Shown here one piece after another: positions 49,512 through 59,241 of a stretch of 64,000 bases of DNA. The stretch comes from Halarcobacter sp. (GTDB lineage Bacteria; Campylobacterota; Campylobacteria; Campylobacterales; Arcobacteraceae), in NCBI RefSeq assembly GCF_963675975.1, contig NZ_OY780939.1:2728001-2792000 (forward strand), in the 5' to 3' direction. The number at the start of each line of letters is the position of its first letter. Position 1 is the stretch's first letter. Below the pieces are notes generated by a model, which saw only the letters and a list, made by a program, of their open reading frames with translations, was not told the origin of the DNA and searched no databases. The position numbers and the translations under genes were made by a program.

Positions 49512-50299
49512 TTACAAGAGTTTTTAAATTTTTTCAACTCTTCTTCTATAGATGGTACTCTCATAAAATGTTCCCCTATAAGAAAAGCATCTGCTCCAAT
49601 AGAACTTAATCTTTTTATTGTTTCTGTATTAGAAACTCCCGATTCAGCTACAATTATTTTTCCATTTGGAATCATTGGAATTAATTGATCACAAAGTGTC
49701 ATATCCATCTCAAATGTTTCAAGGTTTCTATGGTTTATACCAATAATAGTTGCACCACACTTCATGGCTTTCTTTAAATCCTCTTTATCATGGATTTCAA
49801 CTAATACTTCTAATCCTAAGTGTAAAGCATACTCATAAAGCTCTTTTAACTCTTTTGTACTTAAACTTTTTGCTATAAGTAATATAAAGTCCGCACCATA
49901 TACTAAAGCTTCAACAATTTGATATTTATCAAGTATAAAATCCTTTCTAAGTAAAGGAGTTGGGACATATCTTCTTATTTGTGTTAAATACTCTAAATTA
50001 CCTTGAAAATAGTGTGGTTCTGTTAATACTGATATTGCATTAGCTCCATTATTAGAATACTCTTGAGCTATAAATAAAGGATCAAAATCCTCTTTTATAA
50101 CACCTTTACTAGGACTTGCTTTTTTTACCTCAGCAATAATTCTAACAGGCTCTTCTTTTGTTGATGTTAAATATGGTTTAACATCTCTTGGAGGAAAAGG
50201 GTTTATACTTAAACTTCTTCCTAACCAATCAAGAGAATAATCTTTTTTTCTTTTTTCTACATCTTCTCTTGTTTTTCTATTAATTTCATCTAAAATCAC
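49508..50299 (-). CDS. trpC: Indole-3-glycerol-phosphate synthase
   Basis: The 263-residue TIM-barrel enzyme closes the indole ring in tryptophan synthesis. Motifs are [13 protein letters not shown] (catalytic Lys), [21 protein letters not shown] and VAESGVSN. It is a stand-alone TrpC, not fused to TrpF, which is encoded separately at 60607. It starts at GTG, overlapping the TPR lipoprotein stop as GTGA, so it is coupled to genes unrelated to tryptophan. Confidence 0.97.
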   Translation of the reverse strand: MILDEINRKTREDVEKRKKDYSLDWLGRSLSINPFPPRDVKPYLTSTKEEPVRIIAEVKKASPSKGVIKEDFDPLFIAQEYSNNGANAISVLTEPHYFQGNLEYLTQIRRYVPTPLLRKDFILDKYQIVEALVYGADFILLIAKSLSTKELKELYEYALHLGLEVLVEIHDKEDLKKAMKCGATIIGINHRNLETFEMDMTLCDQLIPMIPNGKIIVAESGVSNTETIKRLSSIGADAFLIGEHFMRVPSIEEELKKFKNSCN

Positions 50300-51597
50300 T
50301 TATTGCACTCCTTAATTTTTTCCCAATGTAATTTAATTTCATTATCATTTGTTCCTGTAGATTCAACAACTCTTTTCATATTTATATATGCATTTTTACA
50401 ATCTTTTTGTTTATATAAACCCCAAGCTAAAGAATCGATATATGCCAAATTGTCAGGAGCTTTTTCTAAAGCTTTATTCACATAATAAAGCCCCTTTTCT
50501 ACATCAATATCAAAATCTATTAAAATATACCCTAAGTAGTTTTGATAAACATGATTATCAAGAATAGTTAATACATCTTCAAACTTTTTAATTACACTTT
50601 TTAAAACTTTTTTCTTATCTTTTGCCATTTCAAATTCAATAATTGCAATTTGTGCTAAATAATCAATATTTCCAGTATCTTTATAAAGTTTATTAACTAA
50701 TTTATTTGCTTTTTTATAATTATTAGTTACCCGATATAAAGACAACAATTTATTATCATCTGCCCCACTCTCTTCTAAAAAAAAGATAGCCTCATTTATA
50801 TCTTTTTTTTCTAGATAAAACATCAGCAGTTTATATATTTTATCTAGCATCTGTGAATTTTCCTCATCCTTAAAGGTTAAATATGTACGTTTTAAGATAG
50901 AAATAACCCCATCAATATTATTATCATTTTGATAAAATTCTAAAAGTTTAGAACAAACTATATTTCCACAACCTTTTACGTTTACATACGATTCAAGAAG
51001 ATTAATAGCCTCTTTTTTCTCATCAGTAAATTGGTACATTACATTTGAAAGATTTAATAAAGAGCTCATAGAAGAACTGTTTTTATAAAGTTTTTTATAA
51101 ATCTCTTTTGCTTTTTTATATTCAGCTTTTTTAATATAAACATTCCCTAAAAGTTCATTTGTTGATTCTTCATTTTCAACTTTTAATAAATTTTTTATCT
51201 CTTTTTCTGCTAAATCTAATTCACTTTTTTGAATAAGTGCTAATATATAAACCTTTAAAATTTGATTTTTATTTTCATCAAGGGTATTTTTATTTTTTTG
51301 AACATATGAGATTAATTCATCATATCTTTTTAAACCAAATGCTAATTTTGTATATTCTAATAAATATTGTTCTTTTAATGTATTTTCAAAAAGTTTTAAA
51401 AATAAATCACTTGCTTCTTCATTATTCCCTTGTCTTAAATACTCAAGAGCAAACATAATATATCTATCTTCAAGGGCAAAGGTTTTATATTTGAAATCTT
51501 TTTTTATTAAATTAGTATTAATATTCTCATTATTTAAACTACAGCCTGAAAGGAAAATAAGAAAAATCAAAATTAAATATCTATAATAGCTGGACAC
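50296..51597 (-). CDS. TPR-repeat outer-membrane-type lipoprotein
   Basis: The 433-residue protein has a lipoprotein signal with lipobox LSGC (Cys19), then helical tetratricopeptide-like repeats through the rest (examples: [20 protein letters not shown]-like helices, [13 protein letters not shown]). It starts at GTG inside the YkgJ gene (25-base overlap). Such proteins scaffold envelope complexes; no partner can be named. It is coupled to trpC downstream. Confidence 0.82.
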   Translation of the reverse strand: MSSYYRYLILIFLIFLSGCSLNNENINTNLIKKDFKYKTFALEDRYIMFALEYLRQGNNEEASDLFLKLFENTLKEQYLLEYTKLAFGLKRYDELISYVQKNKNTLDENKNQILKVYILALIQKSELDLAEKEIKNLLKVENEESTNELLGNVYIKKAEYKKAKEIYKKLYKNSSSMSSLLNLSNVMYQFTDEKKEAINLLESYVNVKGCGNIVCSKLLEFYQNDNNIDGVISILKRTYLTFKDEENSQMLDKIYKLLMFYLEKKDINEAIFFLEESGADDNKLLSLYRVTNNYKKANKLVNKLYKDTGNIDYLAQIAIIEFEMAKDKKKVLKSVIKKFEDVLTILDNHVYQNYLGYILIDFDIDVEKGLYYVNKALEKAPDNLAYIDSLAWGLYKQKDCKNAYINMKRVVESTGTNDNEIKLHWEKIKECNK

Positions 51598-51953
51598 TCT
51601 TCTTTCACCTCATTTTTTCTAGTTCTAAAATATTCCCAAAAAGGAAATGTTTTACACTGTATTGGTCTTGCTTCATATATTGAGCACTGTTTTTTATCTA
51701 AATCAAAAAATTTACATGCATAATTGTTTTCTGATAATTTAACCTCTTGTATACTGTATTTGTACCCTCTTTTTTCTAAAAAATTGGTTTTTAACTCTTC
51801 TAAAGAGATTTTTAAAAGTTTACTTAACTTTTTCATCTCCTCTTTTTTAATCCAAATATTTCCACTTTCACCAATACAACAATTTCCTGCACAAGATTCA
51901 CATCCTATTGGATTAAATGCAAAATTAAAACCCTCTTTTTTTATAATACTCAT
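51573..51953 (-). CDS. YkgJ-family cysteine-cluster protein
   Basis: The 126-residue protein has the Cys pattern of the family: CESCAGNCC, ACKFFD, QCSIYEARPIQCKTFPFW. These Cys residues probably bind zinc or an iron-sulfur cluster; function is not established. It overlaps the methyltransferase upstream by 4 bases (ATGA) and the lipoprotein gene downstream by 25 bases. Confidence 0.9.
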   Translation of the reverse strand: MSIIKKEGFNFAFNPIGCESCAGNCCIGESGNIWIKKEEMKKLSKLLKISLEELKTNFLEKRGYKYSIQEVKLSENNYACKFFDLDKKQCSIYEARPIQCKTFPFWEYFRTRKNEVKEECPAIIDI

Positions 51954-52660
51954 ATCTCTACTTTTATACTATGTGTTGAACACATCTCATATATTTTTTT
52001 TACTTTTGATGTAAATTCATTACCTTCAAATACATATATTGAATCTAAAACTCTTAATAAAGATTTTGAATTTTTTCTAGCATAAATCAAAACTAAAGTT
52101 GCATCTTTACCCTCTTTCGGGTAAACAAACTGCATAGCTTCAATATTAAGTTTGCACTCTTCTAAAAGTTTTACAATCTCTTTTAATTGTTTCACATCAT
52201 AACAAAAAAAGAATTTTCCATCATTTTTCAAAACTTTTGAAACTTTTTTTATAAAAAGATTCAAAGGCATACTATCATTATATCTTGCAATCTTAAGATT
52301 TTCATTTTCACTTTTTATTACATTACTATGATAAAAAGGTGGATTTGATACACATATATCAAATTTTTTGTCAAACTCCAACTCTAAAAAAGAGCCTTTA
52401 TACATCTGAGTATCTATTTTATTGCATTTTGCATTTATTGTAGATAACTCTTGAAAAGTTTTTTGAATCTCACATTGATTTAAATTTAGTTTTTTATTAT
52501 CTCTAGCAATAAGAAGTCCTAAAATACCACTTCCACTTCCTATATCTAAAATATCACCATTTACATTTTTAAATTTTTTTAAACACTCAATTGTAAAATT
52601 ATATAAAAAATGGGTATCACTATTATAACAATATCCATTACTCGGTTGATATAAAACCAA
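51950..52660 (-). CDS. TrmN6-like tRNA (adenine-N6) methyltransferase
   Basis: The 236-residue Rossmann methyltransferase has LDIGSGSGILGLLIA as SAM site and the N6-adenine motif NPPFYHSN. It opens YQPSNGYCYNSDTHFLYNF, the YfiC/TrmN6 type. It probably methylates A37 of valine tRNA. It is the first gene of a leftward operon, with a 288-base gap to oorD. Confidence 0.88.
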   Translation of the reverse strand: MVLYQPSNGYCYNSDTHFLYNFTIECLKKFKNVNGDILDIGSGSGILGLLIARDNKKLNLNQCEIQKTFQELSTINAKCNKIDTQMYKGSFLELEFDKKFDICVSNPPFYHSNVIKSENENLKIARYNDSMPLNLFIKKVSKVLKNDGKFFFCYDVKQLKEIVKLLEECKLNIEAMQFVYPKEGKDATLVLIYARKNSKSLLRVLDSIYVFEGNEFTSKVKKIYEMCSTHSIKVEI

Positions 52661-52948
52661 AAAATACCTTTTCTTAATTTCTTGTGATTATATCTAATAA
52701 TTTATTTAATTAAAGTGAGATATTATCTATTAATTAATATCTAAAATTATTTTAAATTATTCATACTATAAAGCTATATAATATAACTTTTATTTATATT
52801 TTTTTATGTAGCATAAAGTAACAAAAACGAAATTGAAATGCCATAACGTCACATTTAAATTAACTTTAATTACATAATTAGTTATCATTCTTCAAGTATA
52901 CTTGAGAATTTCTGCTCAACTATCAATCAAATTTTTTAAGGGGAAAAT
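52661..52948. other. Divergent intergenic region ahead of oorDABC
   Basis: This 288-base AT-rich gap lies between the TrmN6-like gene and oorD. The one clear signal is the palindrome at 52892-52905. The rest shows runs of A/T and possible promoter elements but no RNA-like structure. AAGGGG precedes the oorD ATG. Confidence 0.5.
52892..52905. promoter_or_regulatory. 14-bp perfect palindrome ahead of oorD
   Basis: TCAAGTATACTTGA is its own reverse complement. It lies 44-57 bases before the oorD start, where a repressor or activator dimer could act on the operon. No known regulator is matched. Confidence 0.45.
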
Positions 52949-53266
52949 ATGGCAATAATGGAAGCTCCTACAAACACACCTGTTTGGGTAGATGAAAATA
53001 GATGTAAAGCATGTGATGTTTGTGTATCAGTTTGTCCAGCTGGTGTTTTGGCGATGAGACCAGAACCTACTTCTACACTTGGTGCTATGGTACAAATAAT
53101 AGCTTCAGAGTCATGTATTGGCTGTAATGACTGTGAACTATCATGTCCTGATTTTGCAATATATGTTGCAGATAAAAAAGAGTTTAAATTTGCTAAGCTA
53201 ACAGACGAAGCTAAACAAAGAGGCGAAGCAATCAAAAAGAACAATTATAGAGTTCTAAGTGTATAA
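52949..53266 (+). CDS. oorD: 2-oxoglutarate:acceptor oxidoreductase, delta (ferredoxin) subunit
   Basis: The 105-residue protein has two 4Fe-4S sites, CKACDVCVSVCP and CIGCNDCELSCP, in the order typical of OorD. It carries electrons from the alpha/beta catalytic subunits to the acceptor (flavodoxin or ferredoxin). It is first of a four-gene operon; oorA starts 12 bases after its stop behind AAGGAGAAG. Confidence 0.96.
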   Translation: MAIMEAPTNTPVWVDENRCKACDVCVSVCPAGVLAMRPEPTSTLGAMVQIIASESCIGCNDCELSCPDFAIYVADKKEFKFAKLTDEAKQRGEAIKKNNYRVLSV

Positions 53267-53278
53267 GGAGAAGTAATA

Positions 53279-54409
53279 ATGGCTAGAGAGATAATATCAA
53301 CAGGTAATGATTTAGCTGCAATGGCAGCAGTAGATGCTGGATGTGAGTTTTTTGGCGGGTATCCAATTACTCCATCATCAGAAGTTATGCACACAATCTC
53401 TGATTTACTTCCAAAATCAGGTGGTGCAGCAATTCAAATGGAAGATGAAATTGCAGGGATTTGTGCTGCTTTAGGTGCTGCAATGTCAGGGAAAAGATCA
53501 CTTACTGCAACTTCAGGACCGGGGATTTCATTAAAAGCAGAAAATATTGGTTTAGGATATATTGCAGAGGTTCCATTAGTAATTATAAATGTAATGAGAG
53601 GTGGACCATCTACTGGACTTCCAACTAGAGTTCAACAAGGTGATGTAAATCAAGCTAAAGCTCCTACTCATGGTGATTATAAATCAATCACAGTATGTGC
53701 ATCTACTTTAGAAGAGTGTTATACTGAAACTGTAAGAGCATTTAATCTTGCTGATAGATTTATGCAACCAGTATTTGTACTTCTTGATGAAACTATAGGT
53801 CATATGTCTGGGAAGGCTGTAATACCTACTTTAGAAGAAATTAAAGCTAATATAAAACCAAGAAGAGTATTTGAAGGTGATCCAAAAGATTATAAACCTT
53901 ATGATGTTCCAAAAGATGAAGCAGCAATATTAAATCCAATGTTTAAAGGTTATAGATACCACTATACTGGACTTCATCATGACTTTAATGGACACCCAAC
54001 AGAAGATGCAACTATGTGTCAAAATTTAATTGATAGATTATTTAATAAAGTAGAAGCTCATGTTGATGAGATTGACTCTTATGAAGAGTATAAATTAGAT
54101 GATGCAGAAATTATGATTATTGCTTATGGTTCAGTTGCATTATCAGCAAGAGAAGCTATTAATAGATTAAGAGATGAAGGTGTTAAAGTTGGTATGTTTA
54201 GACCAATTACTTTATGGCCAAGTCCAGAAAATAAAATTAAAGAGCTTTGTGATAAATTTGAAAAAACATTAGTAATAGAGCTTAATATGGGACAATATAT
54301 TGATGAGATAGAAAGAGCTAGTGGAAGAAGAGATTTTGCAAAACTATTTAAAGCAAATGGTAGACCAATTGCCCCATTAGAGATCATTGAAAGAGTGAAA
54401 GGAATGTAA
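53279..54409 (+). CDS. oorA: 2-oxoglutarate:acceptor oxidoreductase, alpha subunit
   Basis: The 376-residue subunit opens STGNDLAAMAAVDAGCEFFG then GYPITPSSEVMH, the pyrimidine-binding domain of the thiamine-dependent 2-oxoacid oxidoreductases. QMEDEIAGICAALGAAM carries the Glu that activates thiamine diphosphate. It acts in the oxidative TCA cycle, making succinyl-CoA in place of the NAD-linked dehydrogenase. oorB follows after one base. Confidence 0.97.
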   Translation: MAREIISTGNDLAAMAAVDAGCEFFGGYPITPSSEVMHTISDLLPKSGGAAIQMEDEIAGICAALGAAMSGKRSLTATSGPGISLKAENIGLGYIAEVPLVIINVMRGGPSTGLPTRVQQGDVNQAKAPTHGDYKSITVCASTLEECYTETVRAFNLADRFMQPVFVLLDETIGHMSGKAVIPTLEEIKANIKPRRVFEGDPKDYKPYDVPKDEAAILNPMFKGYRYHYTGLHHDFNGHPTEDATMCQNLIDRLFNKVEAHVDEIDSYEEYKLDDAEIMIIAYGSVALSAREAINRLRDEGVKVGMFRPITLWPSPENKIKELCDKFEKTLVIELNMGQYIDEIERASGRRDFAKLFKANGRPIAPLEIIERVKGM

Positions 54410-54410
54410 G

Positions 54411-55244
54411 ATGGCATTTAATTATGATGAATATTTAAGAACAAATAAAATGCCAACACTATGGTGTTGGGGATGTGGTGATGGAGTTATCTTAAAAGCA
54501 CTAATTAGAGCAATTGATAAATTAGGATGGAACATGGACGATGTTTGTGTTGTATCTGGAATTGGTTGCTCTGGAAGATTTTCTTCTTATATTAACTGTA
54601 ACACTATTCATACAACTCATGGTAGAGCTGTTGCTTATGCTACAGGTGTAAAACTAGCAAATCCAGATAAACATGTTATTTGTGTAACGGGAGATGGTGA
54701 TGGATTAGCAATTGGAGGTAATCATACAATTCATGGTTGCAGAAGAAATATTGATATTAACCATATTGTTATTGATAACTTTATTTATGGATTAACTAAC
54801 TCTCAAACAAGTCCTACTACACCACAAGGTATGTGGACTGTTACTATGAAAAGAGGTAATATTGACCCAACTTTTGATGCATGTAATTTAGCAATAGGAG
54901 CAGGAGCTTCATTTGTAGCAAGAGAAACTATGCTAGACCCTAAAAAACTTGAAAGAGTTTTTGTAAAAGGTTTAGAGCATAATGGTTACTCTTTTTTTGA
55001 TATTTTCTCAAACTGTCACGTAAACCTTGGTAGAAAAAATAAAATGAATTCTGCAATGGCAAACTTAGAATGGATTGATTCAATTAGTATGGCAAAAACT
55101 AAATTTGATAAATTAGAAGATTCTGAGAAAGAAGGAATATTTCCAACTGGTATTCTTAAACAAGACACAGAAGCAAAAGAGTATACAGATATGTATGCAA
55201 AAGTTAAAGAAGCACACCAAAATAAAACTGCGGTAGAACTATAA
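54411..55244 (+). CDS. oorB: 2-oxoglutarate:acceptor oxidoreductase, beta subunit
   Basis: The 277-residue subunit has TLWCWGCGDGVI and the thiamine diphosphate/Mg site in CVTGDGDGLAIGGNHTIHGC with downstream IDNFIYGLTNSQTSPTT. It forms the active site with OorA. Length fits the family. A 10-base gap with AAGGAG leads to oorC. Confidence 0.97.
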   Translation: MAFNYDEYLRTNKMPTLWCWGCGDGVILKALIRAIDKLGWNMDDVCVVSGIGCSGRFSSYINCNTIHTTHGRAVAYATGVKLANPDKHVICVTGDGDGLAIGGNHTIHGCRRNIDINHIVIDNFIYGLTNSQTSPTTPQGMWTVTMKRGNIDPTFDACNLAIGAGASFVARETMLDPKKLERVFVKGLEHNGYSFFDIFSNCHVNLGRKNKMNSAMANLEWIDSISMAKTKFDKLEDSEKEGIFPTGILKQDTEAKEYTDMYAKVKEAHQNKTAVEL

Positions 55245-55254
55245 GGAGAACACA

Positions 55255-55812
55255 ATGGCTAGAACATTAATGAGATTTACAGGTGTTGGTGGACAAGGTG
55301 TACTTCTTGCAGGTGCTATCTTTGCTGCAGCAAAAATTAAAGCTGGTGGATATGGATTAAAAACTGCAACATATACTTCTCAAGTAAGAGGTGGTGCAAC
55401 GGTTGTTGATATTACACTTGAAGATGATCCTATTTTATATCCTTATGCAAATGAAGGTGAAATTGATTTTATGCTTTCAGTTGCACAAGTATCTTATGAT
55501 CAATTTAAAACAGGTGTTAAACCAGGTGGAACAATTGTAATTGAACCAAATCTTGTGACTCCTACAGAAGAAGATAGAAAAACTTGGAATATATATGAAA
55601 TTCCAATTATCACTATAGCAAAAGAAGAAGTAGGAAATGTAATTACTCAATCAGTACTTGCATTATCTATTGCAAATTATATGACTGGACATACAGTTGA
55701 TGATGACACACTAAGAGATGCAATGCTTTCAAAAGTACCAGAAAAAGTACATGATATAAACAATAAAGCTTTCGATTTAGGTATAAAATACGCTAAACAA
55801 GCAACTGCATAA
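55255..55812 (+). CDS. oorC: 2-oxoglutarate:acceptor oxidoreductase, gamma subunit
   Basis: The 185-residue gamma-type domain has FTGVGGQGVLLAGAIFA near the start and YTSQVRGGATVVDI, the usual signatures. It completes the OorDABC enzyme, which is oxygen-sensitive and essential in Campylobacterota relatives. A hairpin 5 bases after the stop probably ends the operon. Confidence 0.97.
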   Translation: MARTLMRFTGVGGQGVLLAGAIFAAAKIKAGGYGLKTATYTSQVRGGATVVDITLEDDPILYPYANEGEIDFMLSVAQVSYDQFKTGVKPGGTIVIEPNLVTPTEEDRKTWNIYEIPIITIAKEEVGNVITQSVLALSIANYMTGHTVDDDTLRDAMLSKVPEKVHDINNKAFDLGIKYAKQATA

Positions 55813-55816
55813 TAAT

Positions 55817-55844
55817 TTTACCTCTCTTAAAAAAGAGGGGTAAA
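55817..55844 (+). terminator. Hairpin after oorC
   Basis: TTTACCTCTCTT and AAGAGGGGTAAA form a 12-bp stem with one G-U pair and loop AAAA. The downstream U-tract is weak. Confidence 0.6.
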
Positions 55845-55923
55845 GTTCTATTAAATCATATTCAATTAAAAACTTTAAGTTTAATAGCTATAAAATAAAT
55901 TAATATAAGTATTAGGATTAAAT

Positions 55924-57375
55924 ATGAAAAAACTTAATATCATATTTTTTATTTTATTATCACTATTACTTCTATCTTGCAAAGACAAAAACAATTATAT
56001 TTATGATGAAATCACAATTTTAACTCCAAATTTTGAAAAACAAATCACTGGACCTATAAAAGAAGAAGCCTTATTTTATGAGGAAAATCACAATCTTTAT
56101 ATAAATATAGTAGCTCCTAGTTGGGAAGATATGCCAAATAAAATATCAGAATCATTAAAAGATGAAAATATCAATTATGATGTTTTTGTACTTTTCTCAT
56201 CTTGGGCAGGCTCCTTATTATCCCAAAATAATGCAGCTGAGATTTCCAAGGAGATAAAAGAAAAATTAGAATGGGAAGATATACTTCCAATATATAAAAA
56301 AAATATAATGAAATGGGATAATAAATACTATTTTTTACCTTACGATGGAGATTGTATAATTTTATATTATAGAAAAGATTTATTTGAAAATCCTAAATAC
56401 AAAAAACTCTTTAAAGAAAAATATAACTATGAACTAAACCCACCAAAAACTTGGAAAGAGTATAGAGATATTGCAGAGTTTTTTAATGGTTGGGACTGGG
56501 ACAATGATGGTAAAATTGAATATGGTTTTGCAGAGAGTAGAATAAAAGGATATGGTACTACATTCCAATTTTTAACAAAAGCTGCAGCTAAAACAAAATA
56601 TCCAAAAAACAATTATTACTATTTTGATGAAGATATGAATCCATTGATAAATAGTGAAGGATTTGTTAAATCCTTAGAAGAATTTATTGATATAATGCAA
56701 TTTGCTCCACCTAATATAAAAAACTATTCCCCTGCTGAAGTTAGAATGAGTTTTATAACTGGACAAGTAGCTATGGCTTTAGATTGGGCAGATATTGGAA
56801 CAATGGCTAATAATGCTGAAGAATCAATAGTAAAAAACAAAGTTGGATATAGAGAACTACCTGGAAGTAATCAAATATTTAATAATCACACAAAAAAATG
56901 GGAATATTTTTATAATGCACCATCATCTATAAATGGAAATTGGGTTATAGTTGTAAATAAAAATTCTAAAAATTTAGATAAAGCTTTTGACTTTGCATCA
57001 CATATGACATCAAAATCAATTACTACAAAATACGTTACAATAGGTGAATCAGGAATTAATCCATCTAGATTTTCACACCTTGATACTAACAATTTACAAA
57101 ACTGGACAAAAGATGGTTTTTCCCAAAATGATGCAAAAAGATATTTAGAAACCATTTCAAATGCCCTTTCAAATGAAAATGTTTTAAGTGATTTAAAAAT
57201 ACCAGAAAGTTCTAAATATTATAAAGTAATGGAAAAATATTTAAATCTTGTAATAGAAAAAAATATCTCCCCTAAAAAAGGTCTAGATATGATAGCACAA
57301 GAATGGGAAGAGATAACAAATATATATGGTGTTGAAAAACAAAAATCATTTTATAAAGAGGCAATAAATGAGTAA
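55924..57375 (+). CDS. Family 1 extracellular solute-binding lipoprotein, linked to a kinase rather than a transporter
   Basis: The 483-residue protein has a lipobox LLSC (Cys19). It has the two-lobed fold of sugar-type binding proteins: KYYFLPYDGDCIILYYRKDLF, NGWDWDNDGKIEYGF (a DxDxDG calcium-type loop common in this family), and the C-terminal AFDFASHMTSK. No ABC permease or ATPase gene is near. Its last 8 bases overlap the histidine kinase, so it probably presents ligand to that kinase. Confidence 0.88.
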   Translation: MKKLNIIFFILLSLLLLSCKDKNNYIYDEITILTPNFEKQITGPIKEEALFYEENHNLYINIVAPSWEDMPNKISESLKDENINYDVFVLFSSWAGSLLSQNNAAEISKEIKEKLEWEDILPIYKKNIMKWDNKYYFLPYDGDCIILYYRKDLFENPKYKKLFKEKYNYELNPPKTWKEYRDIAEFFNGWDWDNDGKIEYGFAESRIKGYGTTFQFLTKAAAKTKYPKNNYYYFDEDMNPLINSEGFVKSLEEFIDIMQFAPPNIKNYSPAEVRMSFITGQVAMALDWADIGTMANNAEESIVKNKVGYRELPGSNQIFNNHTKKWEYFYNAPSSINGNWVIVVNKNSKNLDKAFDFASHMTSKSITTKYVTIGESGINPSRFSHLDTNNLQNWTKDGFSQNDAKRYLETISNALSNENVLSDLKIPESSKYYKVMEKYLNLVIEKNISPKKGLDMIAQEWEEITNIYGVEKQKSFYKEAINE

Positions 57376-59239
57376 TTTTAAAATTAAAGATATTACATTT
57401 TATAGCTTTTTATATCTTATAATAGGACTTTTAATTACAAGTGCAATATTGTATTTTTCTTTAACAAAAATTAAAAATCTTAACAATCAAATTGCAGAAC
57501 TAACATTAATACAAAATAGTTTTTTACAAATGAAAGTTAACAGTGAAAACCTATTAATTACTTCTGAAATACAACATAAGAAAGAGGAATGGATAAAATC
57601 AGTTAAAAAATTTGATAAGGATTTAAATAATATTAATTTCTTAAATAAAAACAAAGTAGAAACATTATGGTATCCAACAAAAAAAGAGATTAATGAAATC
57701 TACAATTTATTAAACAATAATTTTTTATCCTCATTTCATCTGGAACAAAAACCTTTACTTGCCTTAAAAGGTGAACTATTTATATTAAAAGATAAAAATG
57801 AACAATTTAATATAATTAATCTACTAATCAAAAAAATTGATTTTCTAACTCAATATGAAAAATTGATTTTTGAAGAATTTAAAAGAGTTCAAAAAAATGA
57901 AAAAGCATATATTAATGAACAAATCAATACAACAATATATTACACATTATTTTTTGTATTTTTTACGATTATAAGTATTTTAGTAATAATAAATATATTA
58001 AATAAAAAAATATTTAAGATTGAATCAGAGCTTTTAGATACACAAAAAAGTTTAGAAAAAAAAGTAATAGAGATAAAAGAATCAAAAATATTAATACAAA
58101 ATATTATAGATTCTGTACCTGCCGCAATTTTTTGGAAAGATATAAATAATCGATATTTGGGAGTAAATAAATATATCTTAAATAATGCAGGTTTAAATTC
58201 ACCCTTTGAAATGATAGGAAAAACTGATTACGATATGCCTTGGGCTAAAACTCAAGCAAAAGACTATATAGAAGATGATAAAAAAGTGATTCAAAGTGGA
58301 AAATCTAGACTTCAGATAGAAGAAGAACTTACCCAAGAAGATGGTTCGACTATCCATGTAATTACATCTAAAGTACCATTAAAGAATACAAAAAATGAAG
58401 TTATTGGTGTACTTGGAGTATTTATGGATATAACAGAAAAAAGAGATTTAGAAGAGTCCTTAAATAGAAAAGATAAACTTTTAACCCAACAATCTAAAAT
58501 GGCTTCATTAGGTGAGATGTTAGAAAATATTGCCCATCAATGGAGACAGCCTTTATCATTGATTCTAAGTACTTCTAGTGGAATAAAATTAAAAAAAGAA
58601 TTTGGACAACTTGATGATAAATTTTTATTAGAATCTATTGAAAATGTTAATGTAGCAGTTGAGCATTTAAATCAAACAATTCAGGATTTTAGAGATTACT
58701 TAAAACCAGAAAAAATGCAGAGATATTTTAATTTAGAAAAAGTAATAGATAAATCATTAATACTATTACAATCAAAAATTAAAAACAATTTGATTGAAGT
58801 TGAAATGAATATAAATGCAAAAGATGCATATGGTTTTAAAAATGAATTTATTCAAGTATTACTTAATATACTAAATAATGCTGTAGAAGAATTAGAAAAA
58901 AAACAAAAAATAAATAAACTTTTAGTAATCGAAACAAATGAATTAAAAAATTGTAAAGGTTTAATTAATGATAATATTTGTGAATTTAATTGTGTTCAAA
59001 TAAAGATTTATGATAATGCAGGGGGAATTCCTGAGGATATTATTGAAAATATATTTAACCTTTATTTTACAACTAAAGGGGAAAAAGGTACAGGAATTGG
59101 ATTATATATGTCTAAAGAGATGATTAAAGATCACATGAAAGGCTCAATTAGTGTTTCTAATAAAGAGTTTACCTATAAAAATGATACATATAAAGGTGCT
59201 GAATTTATTATAACCATACCTTCACAAAAATATGACTAA
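57368..59239 (+). CDS. Sensor histidine kinase with PAS domain, coupled to the binding protein
   Basis: The 623-residue kinase has transmembrane helices at about 11-31 and 190-212 around a ~155-residue helical periplasmic domain. A PAS domain follows at about 245-365 (IIDSVPAAIFWKDINNRYLG). The kinase core has the His in NIAHQWRQPLSLIL (about 388), N-box LNILNNAVEEL, and G-boxes DNAGGIP and GTGIGLYMSKEM. No response regulator adjoins it. It overlaps the binding-protein gene by 8 bases. Its 3' end meets the convergent HD gene with a 2-base gap. Confidence 0.93.
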   Translation: MSNFKIKDITFYSFLYLIIGLLITSAILYFSLTKIKNLNNQIAELTLIQNSFLQMKVNSENLLITSEIQHKKEEWIKSVKKFDKDLNNINFLNKNKVETLWYPTKKEINEIYNLLNNNFLSSFHLEQKPLLALKGELFILKDKNEQFNIINLLIKKIDFLTQYEKLIFEEFKRVQKNEKAYINEQINTTIYYTLFFVFFTIISILVIINILNKKIFKIESELLDTQKSLEKKVIEIKESKILIQNIIDSVPAAIFWKDINNRYLGVNKYILNNAGLNSPFEMIGKTDYDMPWAKTQAKDYIEDDKKVIQSGKSRLQIEEELTQEDGSTIHVITSKVPLKNTKNEVIGVLGVFMDITEKRDLEESLNRKDKLLTQQSKMASLGEMLENIAHQWRQPLSLILSTSSGIKLKKEFGQLDDKFLLESIENVNVAVEHLNQTIQDFRDYLKPEKMQRYFNLEKVIDKSLILLQSKIKNNLIEVEMNINAKDAYGFKNEFIQVLLNILNNAVEELEKKQKINKLLVIETNELKNCKGLINDNICEFNCVQIKIYDNAGGIPEDIIENIFNLYFTTKGEKGTGIGLYMSKEMIKDHMKGSISVSNKEFTYKNDTYKGAEFIITIPSQKYD

Positions 59240-59241
59240 CT

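Noticed and set aside
52949-55255. Minus-strand open frames opposite oorD, oorA and oorB
   Set aside because: They lie wholly within strongly conserved enzyme genes and show no recognisable motifs.
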